Origin: an uncultured Bulleidia sp.
Lineage (GTDB): Bacteria; Bacillota_I; Bacilli_A; Erysipelotrichales; Erysipelotrichaceae
Assembly (NCBI GenBank): GCA_934725105.1
Contig: CAKVBD010000012.1
Coordinates: 1 to 60,501 of the forward strand
DNA length: 60,501 nucleotides
Reading direction: 5' to 3'
Shown here: one piece after another, positions 26,988 through 34,820 of the stretch
Layout of the letters: every line of letters begins with the position of its first letter
Numbering within the stretch: the first letter of the stretch is position 1
Made by a program: the position numbers and the translations under genes
Notes under the pieces: model-generated
Told to the model about the DNA's origin: nothing
What the model saw: the letters and a program-made list of their open reading frames with translations, nothing else
Databases searched by the model: none

Positions 26988-27045
26988 CACCTCTTTTAGA
27001 TGCAAAGAGGTGCGAATATAAAATCACTTTCATTCACTCTCTTTG
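26988..27045 (-). promoter_or_regulatory. Leader attenuator of the metal-chelate importer
   Basis: The minus-strand leader contains a terminator hairpin (CACCTCTTT, 6-7 base loop, AAAGAGGTG, then TTTTATTTTC; 26988-27012). Just before it, 27032-27045 can pair with 27003-27017 (CAAAGAG/CTCTTTG extended by GTG/CAC and AAT/ATT with bulges). The two stems use the same bases and exclude each other. I see no match to a riboswitch class I know: no B12 box, no T-box. Confidence 0.6.
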
Positions 27046-27081
27046 AACTCAGATTTCTCTTTGTTTTTAGATCGCAATTTA

Positions 27082-27089
27082 ATTATACA
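27082..27089 (-). promoter_or_regulatory. -10 box of the metal-chelate importer operon
   Basis: TGTATAAT on the minus strand, about 135 bases before the ATG, just beyond the T-run of the thrS terminator. No good -35 box. Confidence 0.5.
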
Positions 27090-27102
27090 TGACAAAACAA
27101 AA

Positions 27103-27127
27103 AAGAAGAAGTGATTCACTTCTTCTT
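27103..27127 (-). terminator. thrS terminator
   Basis: A near-perfect palindrome AAGAAGAAGTGA and its complement, followed on the minus strand by a T-run, just past the thrS stop. Confidence 0.85.
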
Positions 27128-27132
27128 ATCTC

Positions 27133-28893
27133 TTACTTCTTAGCAGCGATTTCTTCTCTTAATGCTTTATAGAAATCTTCACATGCAAATGTTGCCTGAT
27201 CACGAGAACCATATCTTCTAACAGTTAACGCATTGTTTGCAACATCGTTATCACCAACAACGATCTGAATTGGTGTCTTAGATGTCTGTGCTTCTCTAAT
27301 ACGGTAGCCAAGCTTTTCATTACGGTCATCAAGACTAGCTCTAACACCCATTGCCTTCAAATCAGCAACGATCTTGCTTGCATATTCGTTATGTGCTTCA
27401 GGAGCAACTGGAATGACAACGACCTGCTTTGGTGACAGCCATAGAGGTAATACACCCTTTGTTTCTTCAAGCAGGAATGCGATGAAACGATCCAGGGAGC
27501 CTAAGATAGCACGGTGGATAACAACTGGTCTTTTCTTCTGCTGGTCAGAATCTACATATTCAAGTTCGAATCTTTCTGGCAGCTGATAGTCTAGCTGAAT
27601 TGTAGACAATGTTACGTCATGACCTAAAGCAGAACGTACCTGTACGTCAATCTTTGGACCATAGAAAGCAGCTTCACCTTCTGCTTCATAGAAAGGAACT
27701 TCCATCTCTTTTAGAACCTTTCTTAATTCAGCTTCACTCTTTTCCCACAGTTCATCATGTCCGAAATATTTTTCCTTGTTTTCTGGATCTCTTAATGACA
27801 AACGGAAAGAATATTTTTCAAAACCGAAATCCTTATAAACATCAAGAATCAGCTTTGTTACGTCCTTGATTTCACTTGCAATCTGATCTGGTCTACAGAA
27901 GATATGAGAGTCATTCTGTGTAAATGCACGTGCTCTTTCAATACCAGTTAAAGCGCCACTTGCTTCAAAACGGAAGTCATTTGCAATTTCAGCAATTCTA
28001 ACTGGAAGATCTCTATAGGAATGCAGCTTGCTCTTAAACATGATCATATGTTCAGGACAGTTCATAGGTCTTAATGCATATGCATTTTCTGGATCCTTTT
28101 CACTTGTCATAGCTGGGAACATATCATCTTTGTAGTGATCCCAGTGACCAGAAATCTTAAAGAGCTTTGTATTGACAACGCTTGGTGTACATACATGTAA
28201 ATAGCCCTGTGCAATTTCTTTATCCATAATGTAGTCAGCCAATAATCTTCTGACTGTAAAACCATTTGGAAGATACATTGGAAGACCAGCACCAACAGTA
28301 TCAGAGAACATAAACATCTGTAATTCTTTACCAAGTTTTCTATGATCTCTCTGTTTTGCTTCTTCTAGATCAGCTAAATGTGCTTCTAATTCTTCAGGTG
28401 TTGGGAAACATACACCATAGATTCTCTGTAATACTTTATTCTTCTTGTCACCCTTCCAGTATGCACCAGAATGCTTGATGAGTTTGAAGTTCTTACATAG
28501 CTTTTCATTGTCTACGTGTGGTCCTCTACATAAGTCTGTATAGTCACCTTGTGTATACATAGAAATGTTTGTGCCTTCTGGCATTCTTTCAATCAAGTCA
28601 ATCTTGTATGGATCATCTTTAAACTGCTGTAATGCTTCTTCCTTAGAGATTTCATGACGAACGATTTTCTTGCCATCTTTGGCAATCTTCTTCATTTCTT
28701 TTTCAATCTTTTTCAGATCATCATCACTAAGAGTGACATCTCCTAAGTCAACATCATAGTAGAATCCTTCTTCTACAACTGGTCCTACCCAGAATTTAGC
28801 GTTTGGCCAAATGTGCTGGATTGCATGCGCCATCATGTGTGCACATGAATGGTTGAGTGTTTCTAGATCTTTGTTTTCTGTAAAATTAATCAT
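27133..28893 (-). CDS. thrS: Threonyl-tRNA synthetase lacking the TGS domain
   Basis: A 586-residue class II synthetase. It starts directly at the N2 editing domain with His15-x-x-x-His19 (HSCAH) and CRGPH, the ligands that hydrolyse mis-charged serine. The usual 60-residue N-terminal TGS domain is missing. The catalytic core has the zinc Cys in RPMNCPEHMIMF, motif 2 (FRFEASGALTGIERARAF) and motif 3 (HRAILGSLDRFIAFLLEE); the anticodon domain follows. The ATG at 28893 has AAGGAG 7 bases ahead, and the T-box terminator lies right upstream, so the short N-terminus is genuine and not a wrong start. Confidence 0.93.
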   Translation of the reverse strand: MINFTENKDLETLNHSCAHMMAHAIQHIWPNAKFWVGPVVEEGFYYDVDLGDVTLSDDDLKKIEKEMKKIAKDGKKIVRHEISKEEALQQFKDDPYKIDLIERMPEGTNISMYTQGDYTDLCRGPHVDNEKLCKNFKLIKHSGAYWKGDKKNKVLQRIYGVCFPTPEELEAHLADLEEAKQRDHRKLGKELQMFMFSDTVGAGLPMYLPNGFTVRRLLADYIMDKEIAQGYLHVCTPSVVNTKLFKISGHWDHYKDDMFPAMTSEKDPENAYALRPMNCPEHMIMFKSKLHSYRDLPVRIAEIANDFRFEASGALTGIERARAFTQNDSHIFCRPDQIASEIKDVTKLILDVYKDFGFEKYSFRLSLRDPENKEKYFGHDELWEKSEAELRKVLKEMEVPFYEAEGEAAFYGPKIDVQVRSALGHDVTLSTIQLDYQLPERFELEYVDSDQQKKRPVVIHRAILGSLDRFIAFLLEETKGVLPLWLSPKQVVVIPVAPEAHNEYASKIVADLKAMGVRASLDDRNEKLGYRIREAQTSKTPIQIVVGDNDVANNALTVRRYGSRDQATFACEDFYKALREEIAAKK

Positions 28894-29130
28894 CTCTGTA
28901 CTCCTTTTTGAGGACAAATAAAAAAGTCCTCTCTACAATAGAAAGGACGCTATTTCAGCGCGGTACCACCTTTATTCCCTTGCGGGCTCTCAAATCCTTA
29001 ACGCGGAAAACGGTAATCTTTTTCAAGTACTGTTCACAGGGAGTAACCATAACACTCTTCATTTTCTTTTCACCAGCCAGAAAACTCTCTACATCCAATG
29101 TGCTATGACCATATCCTGATCATTACATTT
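28894..29130 (-). ncRNA. T-box leader of thrS
   Basis: The T-box sequence GGTGGTACCGCGC lies at 28958-28971 on the minus strand, followed by a terminator (GTCCTTTCTA/TAGAGAGGAC then TTTTTT, 28922-28948). Upstream parts include the AGAGAG segment and a region with an ACT threonine codon (GTTACTCCC, near 29040) that may be the specifier. Uncharged tRNA-Thr would stabilise the antiterminator and switch thrS on. Confidence 0.9.
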
Positions 29131-29136
29131 GCTTAA

Positions 29137-29165
29137 ATTTTAGTGATAAATTTCTCTAAAGTCAA
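29137..29165 (-). promoter_or_regulatory. Promoter of the thrS T-box leader
   Basis: TTGACT (29160-29165), 17-base spacer, TAAAAT (29137-29142), lying inside the last codons of the ComK-like gene. Confidence 0.65.
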
Positions 29166-29628
29166 TGACTAGATCTTTTTTATTTTGCATTACCGTATGA
29201 ATAAACTGATCACATCGTTTCATTTGTGATTTTACAGTACGATAATCACATGCTACCTCATAAGAATATCCATTTCCAAAATAAATTCTTGTATGATTAT
29301 TTTTTGTCTGTTGAATATCCATGACTTTATTAAAATATACAAATACATTTTCTGGATTATCTTTTCCTCGAATTGGAAAATACATATTCATTGTCTGTTC
29401 ACTGATCAAGATACATGGTTTTTGATGTGCATTTGTTAAATGACAGAATGAATCCATTCTTCCCTGTAGACTTGCACCATATTGAATGACAACTTCTTCC
29501 AGCCATTGCATGCCACTAAATGGAAACTTTAACGTTTTATCTTTTGAAAATATAAATTCACTGTTGTCGTATGAAGAAACGATCAGAAGAGGACGATATG
29601 CTTTAGTCTCTGCAGCAACAGCTTCCAT
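29140..29628 (-). CDS. ComK-like protein
   Basis: About 162 residues with the ComK core: YGASLQGRMDSFCHLTNA, then QKPCILISEQTMNMYFPIRG and ENVFVYFNKV. In Bacillus ComK is the master activator of competence genes. Here the match is to the central domain; whether it binds DNA is not known. The start at 29628 lies inside the end of ridA (26-base overlap) with GAAGAG and GAGG upstream; the longer frame to 29712 is out of phase with ridA codons and unlikely. No competence machinery gene is in this window. Confidence 0.7.
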   Translation of the reverse strand: MEAVAAETKAYRPLLIVSSYDNSEFIFSKDKTLKFPFSGMQWLEEVVIQYGASLQGRMDSFCHLTNAHQKPCILISEQTMNMYFPIRGKDNPENVFVYFNKVMDIQQTKNNHTRIYFGNGYSYEVACDYRTVKSQMKRCDQFIHTVMQNKKDLVIDFREIYH

Positions 29629-30055
29629 CACAACACTCTTCCTCTTGTGCACATAGAATTTCCAGTGCTCTAAAATCAATCGCAATTGCTTCAATTTCAA
29701 CAAGTGCGCCACTTAATAAACCACTCACACTGCATGCACTTCTAGCTGGATATGGTTCTTCAAAATATTCCTGATACACTTCATTCATCGCTGAAAAATC
29801 ATTCATATCTTTTAGAAATACAGTTGTTTTAACAACATATTTCATTTCCATATCAGCTTCTTTTAAAAGTGCCTTCATATTTTCCAGGCACTGTCTTGTC
29901 TGTGCTTTAATATCGCCAGAAATGATTTTTCCTGTTTCAGGATCTAATGGCAATTGTCCTGAAATATACATATTTTCACATGTCTTGATACATGGAGAAT
30001 ATGGTCCTTTTGCTTCTGGTCCTTTTTTACAAACGATCTTTTGTTTGATACCCAT
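29603..30055 (-). CDS. RidA-family protein with Cys-rich tail
   Basis: 150 residues. The first 128 form a normal RidA/YjgF domain: GPYSPCI near the start, SGQLPLDPETG, and the active-site Arg in PYPARSACSV. RidA deaminates reactive enamine/imine intermediates from amino-acid metabolism. After the usual end (VEIEAIAIDF) there is an extra tail of about 22 residues holding six cysteines (C, CC, CCC), which could bind metal or be redox-active. GAGGA precedes the ATG. Two bases after the small membrane protein gene and overlapping the ComK-like gene. Confidence 0.88.
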   Translation of the reverse strand: MGIKQKIVCKKGPEAKGPYSPCIKTCENMYISGQLPLDPETGKIISGDIKAQTRQCLENMKALLKEADMEMKYVVKTTVFLKDMNDFSAMNEVYQEYFEEPYPARSACSVSGLLSGALVEIEAIAIDFRALEILCAQEEECCDGSCCCRD

Positions 30056-30057
30056 AC

Positions 30058-30243
30058 CTATTCCTCTTCACTTAGATCATCGTCATCATCAGCATCATCC
30101 AGAAATGACAGATAGATCTGTTCTCTTTTCTTTGCTAAAGATTCGTGATTCTTGTTAGAAATCATAAATAACAGATAAGCAAACATCATAATGATGAATA
30201 TCAATACAATCAAACTTAAGTAATCATTCAAATTTTCTAACAT
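30058..30243 (-). CDS. Small single-pass membrane protein with acidic tail
   Basis: 61 residues. A membrane helix spans about residues 8-28 (LSLIVLIFIIMMFAYLLFMIS), then a basic stretch, then an Asp/Glu tail. AGAGGAA lies 6 bases before the ATG. Not recognised. First gene of a three-gene unit with ridA and the ComK-like gene, so it may act with them or anchor a partner. Confidence 0.6.
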   Translation of the reverse strand: MLENLNDYLSLIVLIFIIMMFAYLLFMISNKNHESLAKKREQIYLSFLDDADDDDDLSEEE

Positions 30244-30263
30244 TTCAATTTCCTCTTGTAATC

Positions 30264-30271
30264 ATTATACA
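30264..30271 (-). promoter_or_regulatory. -10 box before the small membrane protein gene
   Basis: TGTATAAT on the minus strand with a weak TTCAAC 16 bases upstream, in the 32-base gap after trmL. Confidence 0.4.
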
Positions 30272-30275
30272 GGAA

Positions 30276-30806
30276 TTATGCATTGGTTGAAGAATTATGC
30301 ACTCTTTCAAGAAAGTCTTCCCCCTTGATAGATTCGTGCTTGCATAGTTCTGGATAATCCAGCTGTCTTAAAACTTCATAAGAAACCAAAGCTACACAAT
30401 TGGAAAGATTCAAACTTCTTGCTTCCTTGACCATAGGAATTCTCATACATTCATCTAAATGATCATATAAAATATCCTTTGGAATACCTGTACTTTCTTT
30501 TCCAAACACAAGATAAATATCTCCTTCATCCTTTGTATAGTCAAAAGAATCTGGTGTTTTTAAAGCATAGCGGGAAACAAAATAAAAACTGCCTTGATTT
30601 GTTTTTAAAAATGTATTCCAGTCTGGATATGTCTTGTAGTCTAATTCTTTTACATAGTCCATACCTGCTCTTCTTAGATGCTTTTCATCGAGTGAAAAAC
30701 CTAATGGCTCTATTAAATGCAAACGCATATGAAACGCCATGCATGTACGCATGATATTTCCTGTATTTGCGGGAATTTCCGGTTCATATAAAACAATATT
30801 GATCAT
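30276..30806 (-). CDS. trmL: tRNA (cytidine/uridine-34-2'-O)-methyltransferase
   Basis: A 176-residue SPOUT methyltransferase of the TrmL type that methylates the wobble ribose of leucine tRNAs. NIVLYEPEIPANTGNIMRTC opens the protein; the knotted AdoMet site reads LVFGKESTGIPKDIL, then RIPMVKEARSLNLSNCVALVSYE. AAGGTG precedes the ATG. Lies 4 bases after the Lit-like gene. Confidence 0.92.
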   Translation of the reverse strand: MINIVLYEPEIPANTGNIMRTCMAFHMRLHLIEPLGFSLDEKHLRRAGMDYVKELDYKTYPDWNTFLKTNQGSFYFVSRYALKTPDSFDYTKDEGDIYLVFGKESTGIPKDILYDHLDECMRIPMVKEARSLNLSNCVALVSYEVLRQLDYPELCKHESIKGEDFLERVHNSSTNA

Positions 30807-30810
30807 ACTT

Positions 30811-31485
30811 TCACCTTCTATCTAAAACTCTTAAAACAAAATAAATGACACATACACTGATGACATAAATTATCATGATCAACATGACAAGATCAAAGAA
30901 GAATGTTTCTGGAAACATATTGATCATAATAGATGTATTTGGATCAAGAATGAATAAATCATTGTCAAAGAATAGATAATGAAAATTCATCCAGAAATCA
31001 TAGAAATCGCAAAGTGCATATATCGCTAGCATCGATACAAATAGAACAATCATAAACAATGCATATCGAATGCCTTTCATATATACATGCATCGCATTCT
31101 TCTTTTCTTTGAGATAAATCAAAACATATAGAACAATGCTTGTCACAAACATAAAGATTGCCGCCGTCTTTGCATGCATACAAAGATTTTTAACATCAAT
31201 CATATGCAATGTTTCTCTTTCATTAAATACTTCACGTTTACTATCACATACCGTTGCTTCCACAACAATATCATCTCTTTTATTTTCCAGATAATCTAAC
31301 AATGTATCTGTTGCTTTCATGAGATCTTCATCACTCATTCCAATGACTTCAGCCTGATGAGACTTGTTGTATTCATATTGATAAAATGAATGATTGAAAC
31401 TGCATGTAAAAATAATTCCTAATAGAATAGAAACAAGAAATAAAAGTGATGCAAGCGTTGATAAAATCTTAGTGCTTTTGCGCAT
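30811..31485 (-). CDS. Lit-like integral membrane protein (TIGR01906/DUF1461)
   Basis: 224 residues, about four membrane helices, with two invariant-looking His residues outside them: His94 in ETLHMIDV and His169 in MNFHYLFFDND, followed by ILDPNTSIMINMFPETFF. This matches the TIGR01906 family, whose characterised member Lit moves an acyl chain from the lipid to the N-terminus of lipoproteins (lyso-lipoprotein formation). Two lipoproteins, OppA and the metal-chelate binder, lie in this window. Overlaps rdgB by 17 bases. I am fairly sure of the family but less of the reaction. Confidence 0.7.
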   Translation of the reverse strand: MRKSTKILSTLASLLFLVSILLGIIFTCSFNHSFYQYEYNKSHQAEVIGMSDEDLMKATDTLLDYLENKRDDIVVEATVCDSKREVFNERETLHMIDVKNLCMHAKTAAIFMFVTSIVLYVLIYLKEKKNAMHVYMKGIRYALFMIVLFVSMLAIYALCDFYDFWMNFHYLFFDNDLFILDPNTSIMINMFPETFFFDLVMLIMIIYVISVCVIYFVLRVLDRR

Positions 31486-32065
31486 CCAGCCATGCCTCTA
31501 ACTTACGAACTGCTTTTCCTCTATGAGAAATAGAGTTCTTTTCATCTTTACTCATTTCTGCCATTGTCTTAGCTAATGGTGCATAATAGATAATTGGATC
31601 ATATCCAAAACCATTGCTTCCCTTTGCTTCTAGTGCAACTTCACATTCTACAGAATCTTCAAATACAACGGGTTCTTCATTGACACGTGTAATTGCAATT
31701 GCACATACATAGCGACATGTTCGATCTGTTTTATCCTTCAACAAATCTAACACTTTCTGATTCTTTACATCATAGCTTGTATCATGACCAAGCCATCTTG
31801 CACTCATAACACCTGGCTTTTTATCTAAGGCATCAATTTCAAGTCCAGAATCATCTGAAATCGCAGTAATGCCATAACGATCCGTCACTGCCTGTGCCTT
31901 AATGATTGCATTATCATGGAATGTTGTACCAGTTTCTTCAACTTCAGGCATATCTGGAAAATCAGATAGTGATTTTACTGTATATCCTTCTGGTTCAAGC
32001 ATTTCTCTAAATTCTTTGATTTTTCCCTGGTTGCCACTTGCGACAACGATTACTTTATCTTCCAT
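31469..32065 (-). CDS. rdgB: XTP/dITP diphosphatase (RdgB/HAM1)
   Basis: About 198 residues. Typical start VIVVASGNQGKIKEFREML, the metal Asp/Glu in ETGTTFHDNAIIKAQA, then AISDDSGLEIDALDKKPGVMSARW and GSNGFGYDPIIYY...MAEMSKDEKNSISHRGKAV. It removes deaminated purine triphosphates. The ATG at 32065 has GGAG 9 bases ahead; the upstream TTG is too close to it. Confidence 0.93.
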   Translation of the reverse strand: MEDKVIVVASGNQGKIKEFREMLEPEGYTVKSLSDFPDMPEVEETGTTFHDNAIIKAQAVTDRYGITAISDDSGLEIDALDKKPGVMSARWLGHDTSYDVKNQKVLDLLKDKTDRTCRYVCAIAITRVNEEPVVFEDSVECEVALEAKGSNGFGYDPIIYYAPLAKTMAEMSKDEKNSISHRGKAVRKLEAWLDAQKH

Positions 32066-33047
32066 ATTCAAATTCTCCTGTTAATTTCTGATCTTGTGAT
32101 GCATTTAGAAATGCATTCACATCGTTTTTCATTTTATCATGATTTTCTAGAATTCGTCCTTTAGATACAACAAAAGGATCAATATATCGATTTTTTGTAT
32201 GGATGACGATTCCATCTTCACTCTCTATCACATTGCATAAAGAACAATATCGTTTCCATTCCTGTAAATGTTGAATTTTAGAAAGAACAGTCCTTTCATC
32301 TTTGTATAGATCTTCATAAGAAATAATATTTGATGTCAGACAGTCTTTGATCAAATGTGCGAGAATTTCCATTGCATAGCGATCTTGAGAAGAGGAATAT
32401 ACCTTGCCGCACTGTAATGCAATCTCTGTAAAACGATATGCTTTTTCTTCATGTTGAAAACATAGTTCTTCTTCTCCAGATTCATTTGTGGCTACAACGA
32501 TATCATCAAATAATTCTTTCATTTCTTCTTCTGTAGAAAAACCATAATTGATGCTATTGCCAATGGTGTATTCCAGTCGGTCACTGCTGAGTTTTGGCGT
32601 ATCATTATCCGCAATGGGATACATATGATAATCATAGATTTCTGCAATAGAAATTTGATCTTCTCTTAAAAGATTCATTAAAACAGAATCATTACATAAG
32701 ATCTCTTTTGTCTTTTTTTCTGTTGATTCCTGATGCATGTGATCATGATTCATAAAATCAATCGTATGTGAAAATACTGGTGTTGAAATATCATGAAACA
32801 AACCAGCCAGTGCCTGTTTCTTATCATCTGTAAAGTGGTGAATAATACAGGCAACACGCAAGGAATGAATGAATCTAGAATATGGCTGAATATTCTTGAA
32901 TAAGGGAAGATTTGTCTTTTCTACACCACAATTCATATCAATATTCTTTAATCTCTGCATCGCAGGTATCTCACTATATTTCAAAATATAATCAGGAATA
33001 TTTACTAAATCTGTCATACATTTAAAAATGACCAGTTTTCTGGTCAT
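32055..33047 (-). CDS. HD superfamily phosphohydrolase
   Basis: 330 residues, similar to COG1078-type dGTPase-like proteins. HD ligands are visible: His in RFIHSLRVACIIHHF, the His-Asp pair in GLFHDISTPVFSHTID, and a late Asp in KLSSDRLEYTIG. Probably a nucleotide triphosphohydrolase or phosphatase; substrate unknown. AAAGG precedes the ATG, which overlaps the ROK stop by 4 bases. Next to rdgB, so nucleotide-pool cleaning is a fair guess. Confidence 0.8.
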   Translation of the reverse strand: MTRKLVIFKCMTDLVNIPDYILKYSEIPAMQRLKNIDMNCGVEKTNLPLFKNIQPYSRFIHSLRVACIIHHFTDDKKQALAGLFHDISTPVFSHTIDFMNHDHMHQESTEKKTKEILCNDSVLMNLLREDQISIAEIYDYHMYPIADNDTPKLSSDRLEYTIGNSINYGFSTEEEMKELFDDIVVATNESGEEELCFQHEEKAYRFTEIALQCGKVYSSSQDRYAMEILAHLIKDCLTSNIISYEDLYKDERTVLSKIQHLQEWKRYCSLCNVIESEDGIVIHTKNRYIDPFVVSKGRILENHDKMKNDVNAFLNASQDQKLTGEFEYGR

Positions 33048-33955
33048 ATCTTACCTTTCTTTTCTAATTCTTTATAGGCATATACAGCACCATATTTTCT
33101 AGAATCTTCATGAAATGTTACACCACGGATCACAGGCTGGAAAATATTCTGGTATTTATCATTTGAAAAGCGTTCATCAATTGCATCTTGAATGATTTGC
33201 ATAAAAGCTGGTTCATCCGTAATATTTCCAGATATAACAAACGTAGATGCATCTACAACACATTGGATATTGTAAATATAATTGGCAAGTCTGGCACAAT
33301 ATACTTTGACACCTTCAATAATATCTTCTTTTCCTTTGCTTAATCCAAACATGATTTTTAAAATATTCATATTTTCATGATGTGTTACTTCTTTTACAAC
33401 ACTGACCAAACCATTTAACGAACAGCTTAAAGCAAACATATCAGAATTATCTGCAGCTCTTTGCGTACTGTCTGTTAGATATGAGAATTCTCCTGCGCCA
33501 AAATGTGCACCATTAAAAATCTTTCCATCATGAATAACTGCGCCGCCAATTCCTGTTCCAAGGATCATTAGCATCACACCAGTATGAACACCTTTTAAAG
33601 AACCATAGCCAACTTCTGCCAGGGCTGCTGCTTTTGCATCATTTAAAATGATTGTTTTCATACCAGTATATTCACTGATTTCCTTTGCCAGTGGTTCATT
33701 ACGAATAAAGCGATAAATCCCTGCGGAATACGCCATACCAGAATCGGTATCAATAATACCCGGCATTGTGATTGCCAGGGAATCAGTTCGTGAAGAAAAG
33801 GAATCTGTAATCTTTTTGATCGTCGTAAAAAGATCTTCTCTACTTGTAAAGGAATTGAGTTCTTCTTTTCCTGTTTTATATACATCAATTTCTTCACTGA
33901 TCAAAGCATATCTCAACCAGTTTCTTCCAATATCAATTGTTAAATAGTTTTTCAT
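33044..33955 (-). CDS. ROK-family sugar kinase-like protein
   Basis: About 303 residues with the actin-like ATPase fold. DIGRNWLRYALI is phosphate loop 1, then ILNDAKAAALAEVGYGSLKG with the catalytic Asp, and ILGTGIGGAVIHDGKIFNGAHFGAGEFSYL. The Cys-rich zinc motif of many ROK kinases (CxCGxxGC) is absent, and no N-terminal helix-turn-helix is present, so it is a kinase-like rather than repressor form. The sugar is unknown. The start is unclear: ATG 33955 gives the standard N-terminus, while an in-frame GTG at 33976 is possible. Confidence 0.8.
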   Translation of the reverse strand: MKNYLTIDIGRNWLRYALISEEIDVYKTGKEELNSFTSREDLFTTIKKITDSFSSRTDSLAITMPGIIDTDSGMAYSAGIYRFIRNEPLAKEISEYTGMKTIILNDAKAAALAEVGYGSLKGVHTGVMLMILGTGIGGAVIHDGKIFNGAHFGAGEFSYLTDSTQRAADNSDMFALSCSLNGLVSVVKEVTHHENMNILKIMFGLSKGKEDIIEGVKVYCARLANYIYNIQCVVDASTFVISGNITDEPAFMQIIQDAIDERFSNDKYQNIFQPVIRGVTFHEDSRKYGAVYAYKELEKKGKI

Positions 33956-33960
33956 ACGCA

Positions 33961-34452
33961 TCACATTGACAGCCACTTACTCAAGCTCTTTATCTTCATT
34001 GCATCATAATATTCTTGACGCATTTTTTCATCTAGCGCCATTCCTAAAAAACGATCTCTCATATAGTAAACGTAGCCTGGATCTACATCATAATTGATCA
34101 TCAAATCTGTTTTATTCTTTGCCTGGATCAGTGTCTGCCATGTAATTGCACGATATGCAGGTGAAGTAATATTCTGATTTACATGCTCGATCCACGCAAT
34201 CATAGCTTTGTAATAATCAATTTGATGTTCTGTTTCTGTTTTTACTTCAATCAGAGAAATCAATCTTTCCTCTGCAGAAATCGTTGAATGTCCTCCAATA
34301 CGATTAGTGATAGGAGAGCGAACGTTTTTGATATTCTGTAAAGTTTCTTCTAACTCTAGTTCACATTTATCTCGCTTTGAACGATAGTTGAAATAATTAC
34401 GACACTCTTTTTTATACAACTGCAGCCAGTGCGTTTTATCATCATTCGTCAT
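33961..34452 (-). CDS. Uncharacterised protein, faintly like DUF1492/ArpU phage regulators
   Basis: About 163 residues, highly charged, with a predicted coiled coil (ISLIEVKTETEHQIDYYKAMIAWIE) and a C-terminal segment (YDVDPGYVYYMRDRFLGMAL) that could be a helix-turn-helix. The pattern NIKNVRSPITNRIGG...SAEERLISLIE recalls phage DUF1492/ArpU-type proteins, but I do not claim the family. GAGG lies 9 bases before ATG 34452. It overlaps the preceding small gene by 11 bases, so the two are a pair. Confidence 0.55.
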   Translation of the reverse strand: MTNDDKTHWLQLYKKECRNYFNYRSKRDKCELELEETLQNIKNVRSPITNRIGGHSTISAEERLISLIEVKTETEHQIDYYKAMIAWIEHVNQNITSPAYRAITWQTLIQAKNKTDLMINYDVDPGYVYYMRDRFLGMALDEKMRQEYYDAMKIKSLSKWLSM

Positions 34453-34765
34453 CTTCAAATACCTCGTCAATCCACTTGTATAATGCAACCTGCAAAGCTC
34501 GACGAGTAATACCATATTGCTCTGCTACTTTCACTTGTGGTGTACCTTCCACACAAAGCAAGTAGATCATGACTTTTGCACTTGTACCACACTTTTCTTC
34601 AATCACATCAAATGTCTCTTCTACAAAATCAATATCATCCTGCAAAAATTGATAAAACATATCATCCCCTTCTGCTCGCGTATGATATAAAGACATTGTT
34701 GTTTTCTCACTTAAATACACACGACAGCTCGCTTTAAAAGCTGCCCATTTTTCCTTTTTGTTCAT
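34442..34765 (-). CDS. Small putative helix-turn-helix protein
   Basis: 107 residues, not recognised. The C-terminal half (VEGTPQVKVAEQYGITRRALQVALYKWIDEVFED) reads as a helix-turn-helix similar to sigma region 4; the N-terminal half is helical. There is no Shine-Dalgarno site, and the -10 box ends 9 bases before the ATG, so a leaderless mRNA is likely. Overlaps the next gene, which also ends in a possible helix-turn-helix. Confidence 0.6.
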   Translation of the reverse strand: MNKKEKWAAFKASCRVYLSEKTTMSLYHTRAEGDDMFYQFLQDDIDFVEETFDVIEEKCGTSAKVMIYLLCVEGTPQVKVAEQYGITRRALQVALYKWIDEVFEDDE

Positions 34766-34774
34766 ACATTAATT

Positions 34775-34802
34775 ATTATAGCAAAAAAACATCCATTGCA
34801 AC
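34775..34802 (-). promoter_or_regulatory. Promoter of the small helix-turn-helix gene
   Basis: TTGCAA (34797-34802), 16-base spacer, TATAAT (34775-34780). The -35 box lies in the loop of the upstream terminator and the spacer contains its T-run. Confidence 0.6.
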
Positions 34803-34813
34803 TGCATGGATGT
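34789..34813 (-). terminator. Terminator of the recG-rnc-galK-DUF853 operon
   Basis: The stem ACATCCAT/ATGGATGT with a 9-base loop, followed on the minus strand by seven T's. Confidence 0.85.
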
Positions 34814-34820
34814 CATTTGA

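Noticed and set aside
26948..27090. Second T-box or cobalamin riboswitch before the metal-chelate importer
   Set aside because: No TGGTACCGCG-type sequence and no B12 box; the leader is also too short for a cobalamin aptamer.
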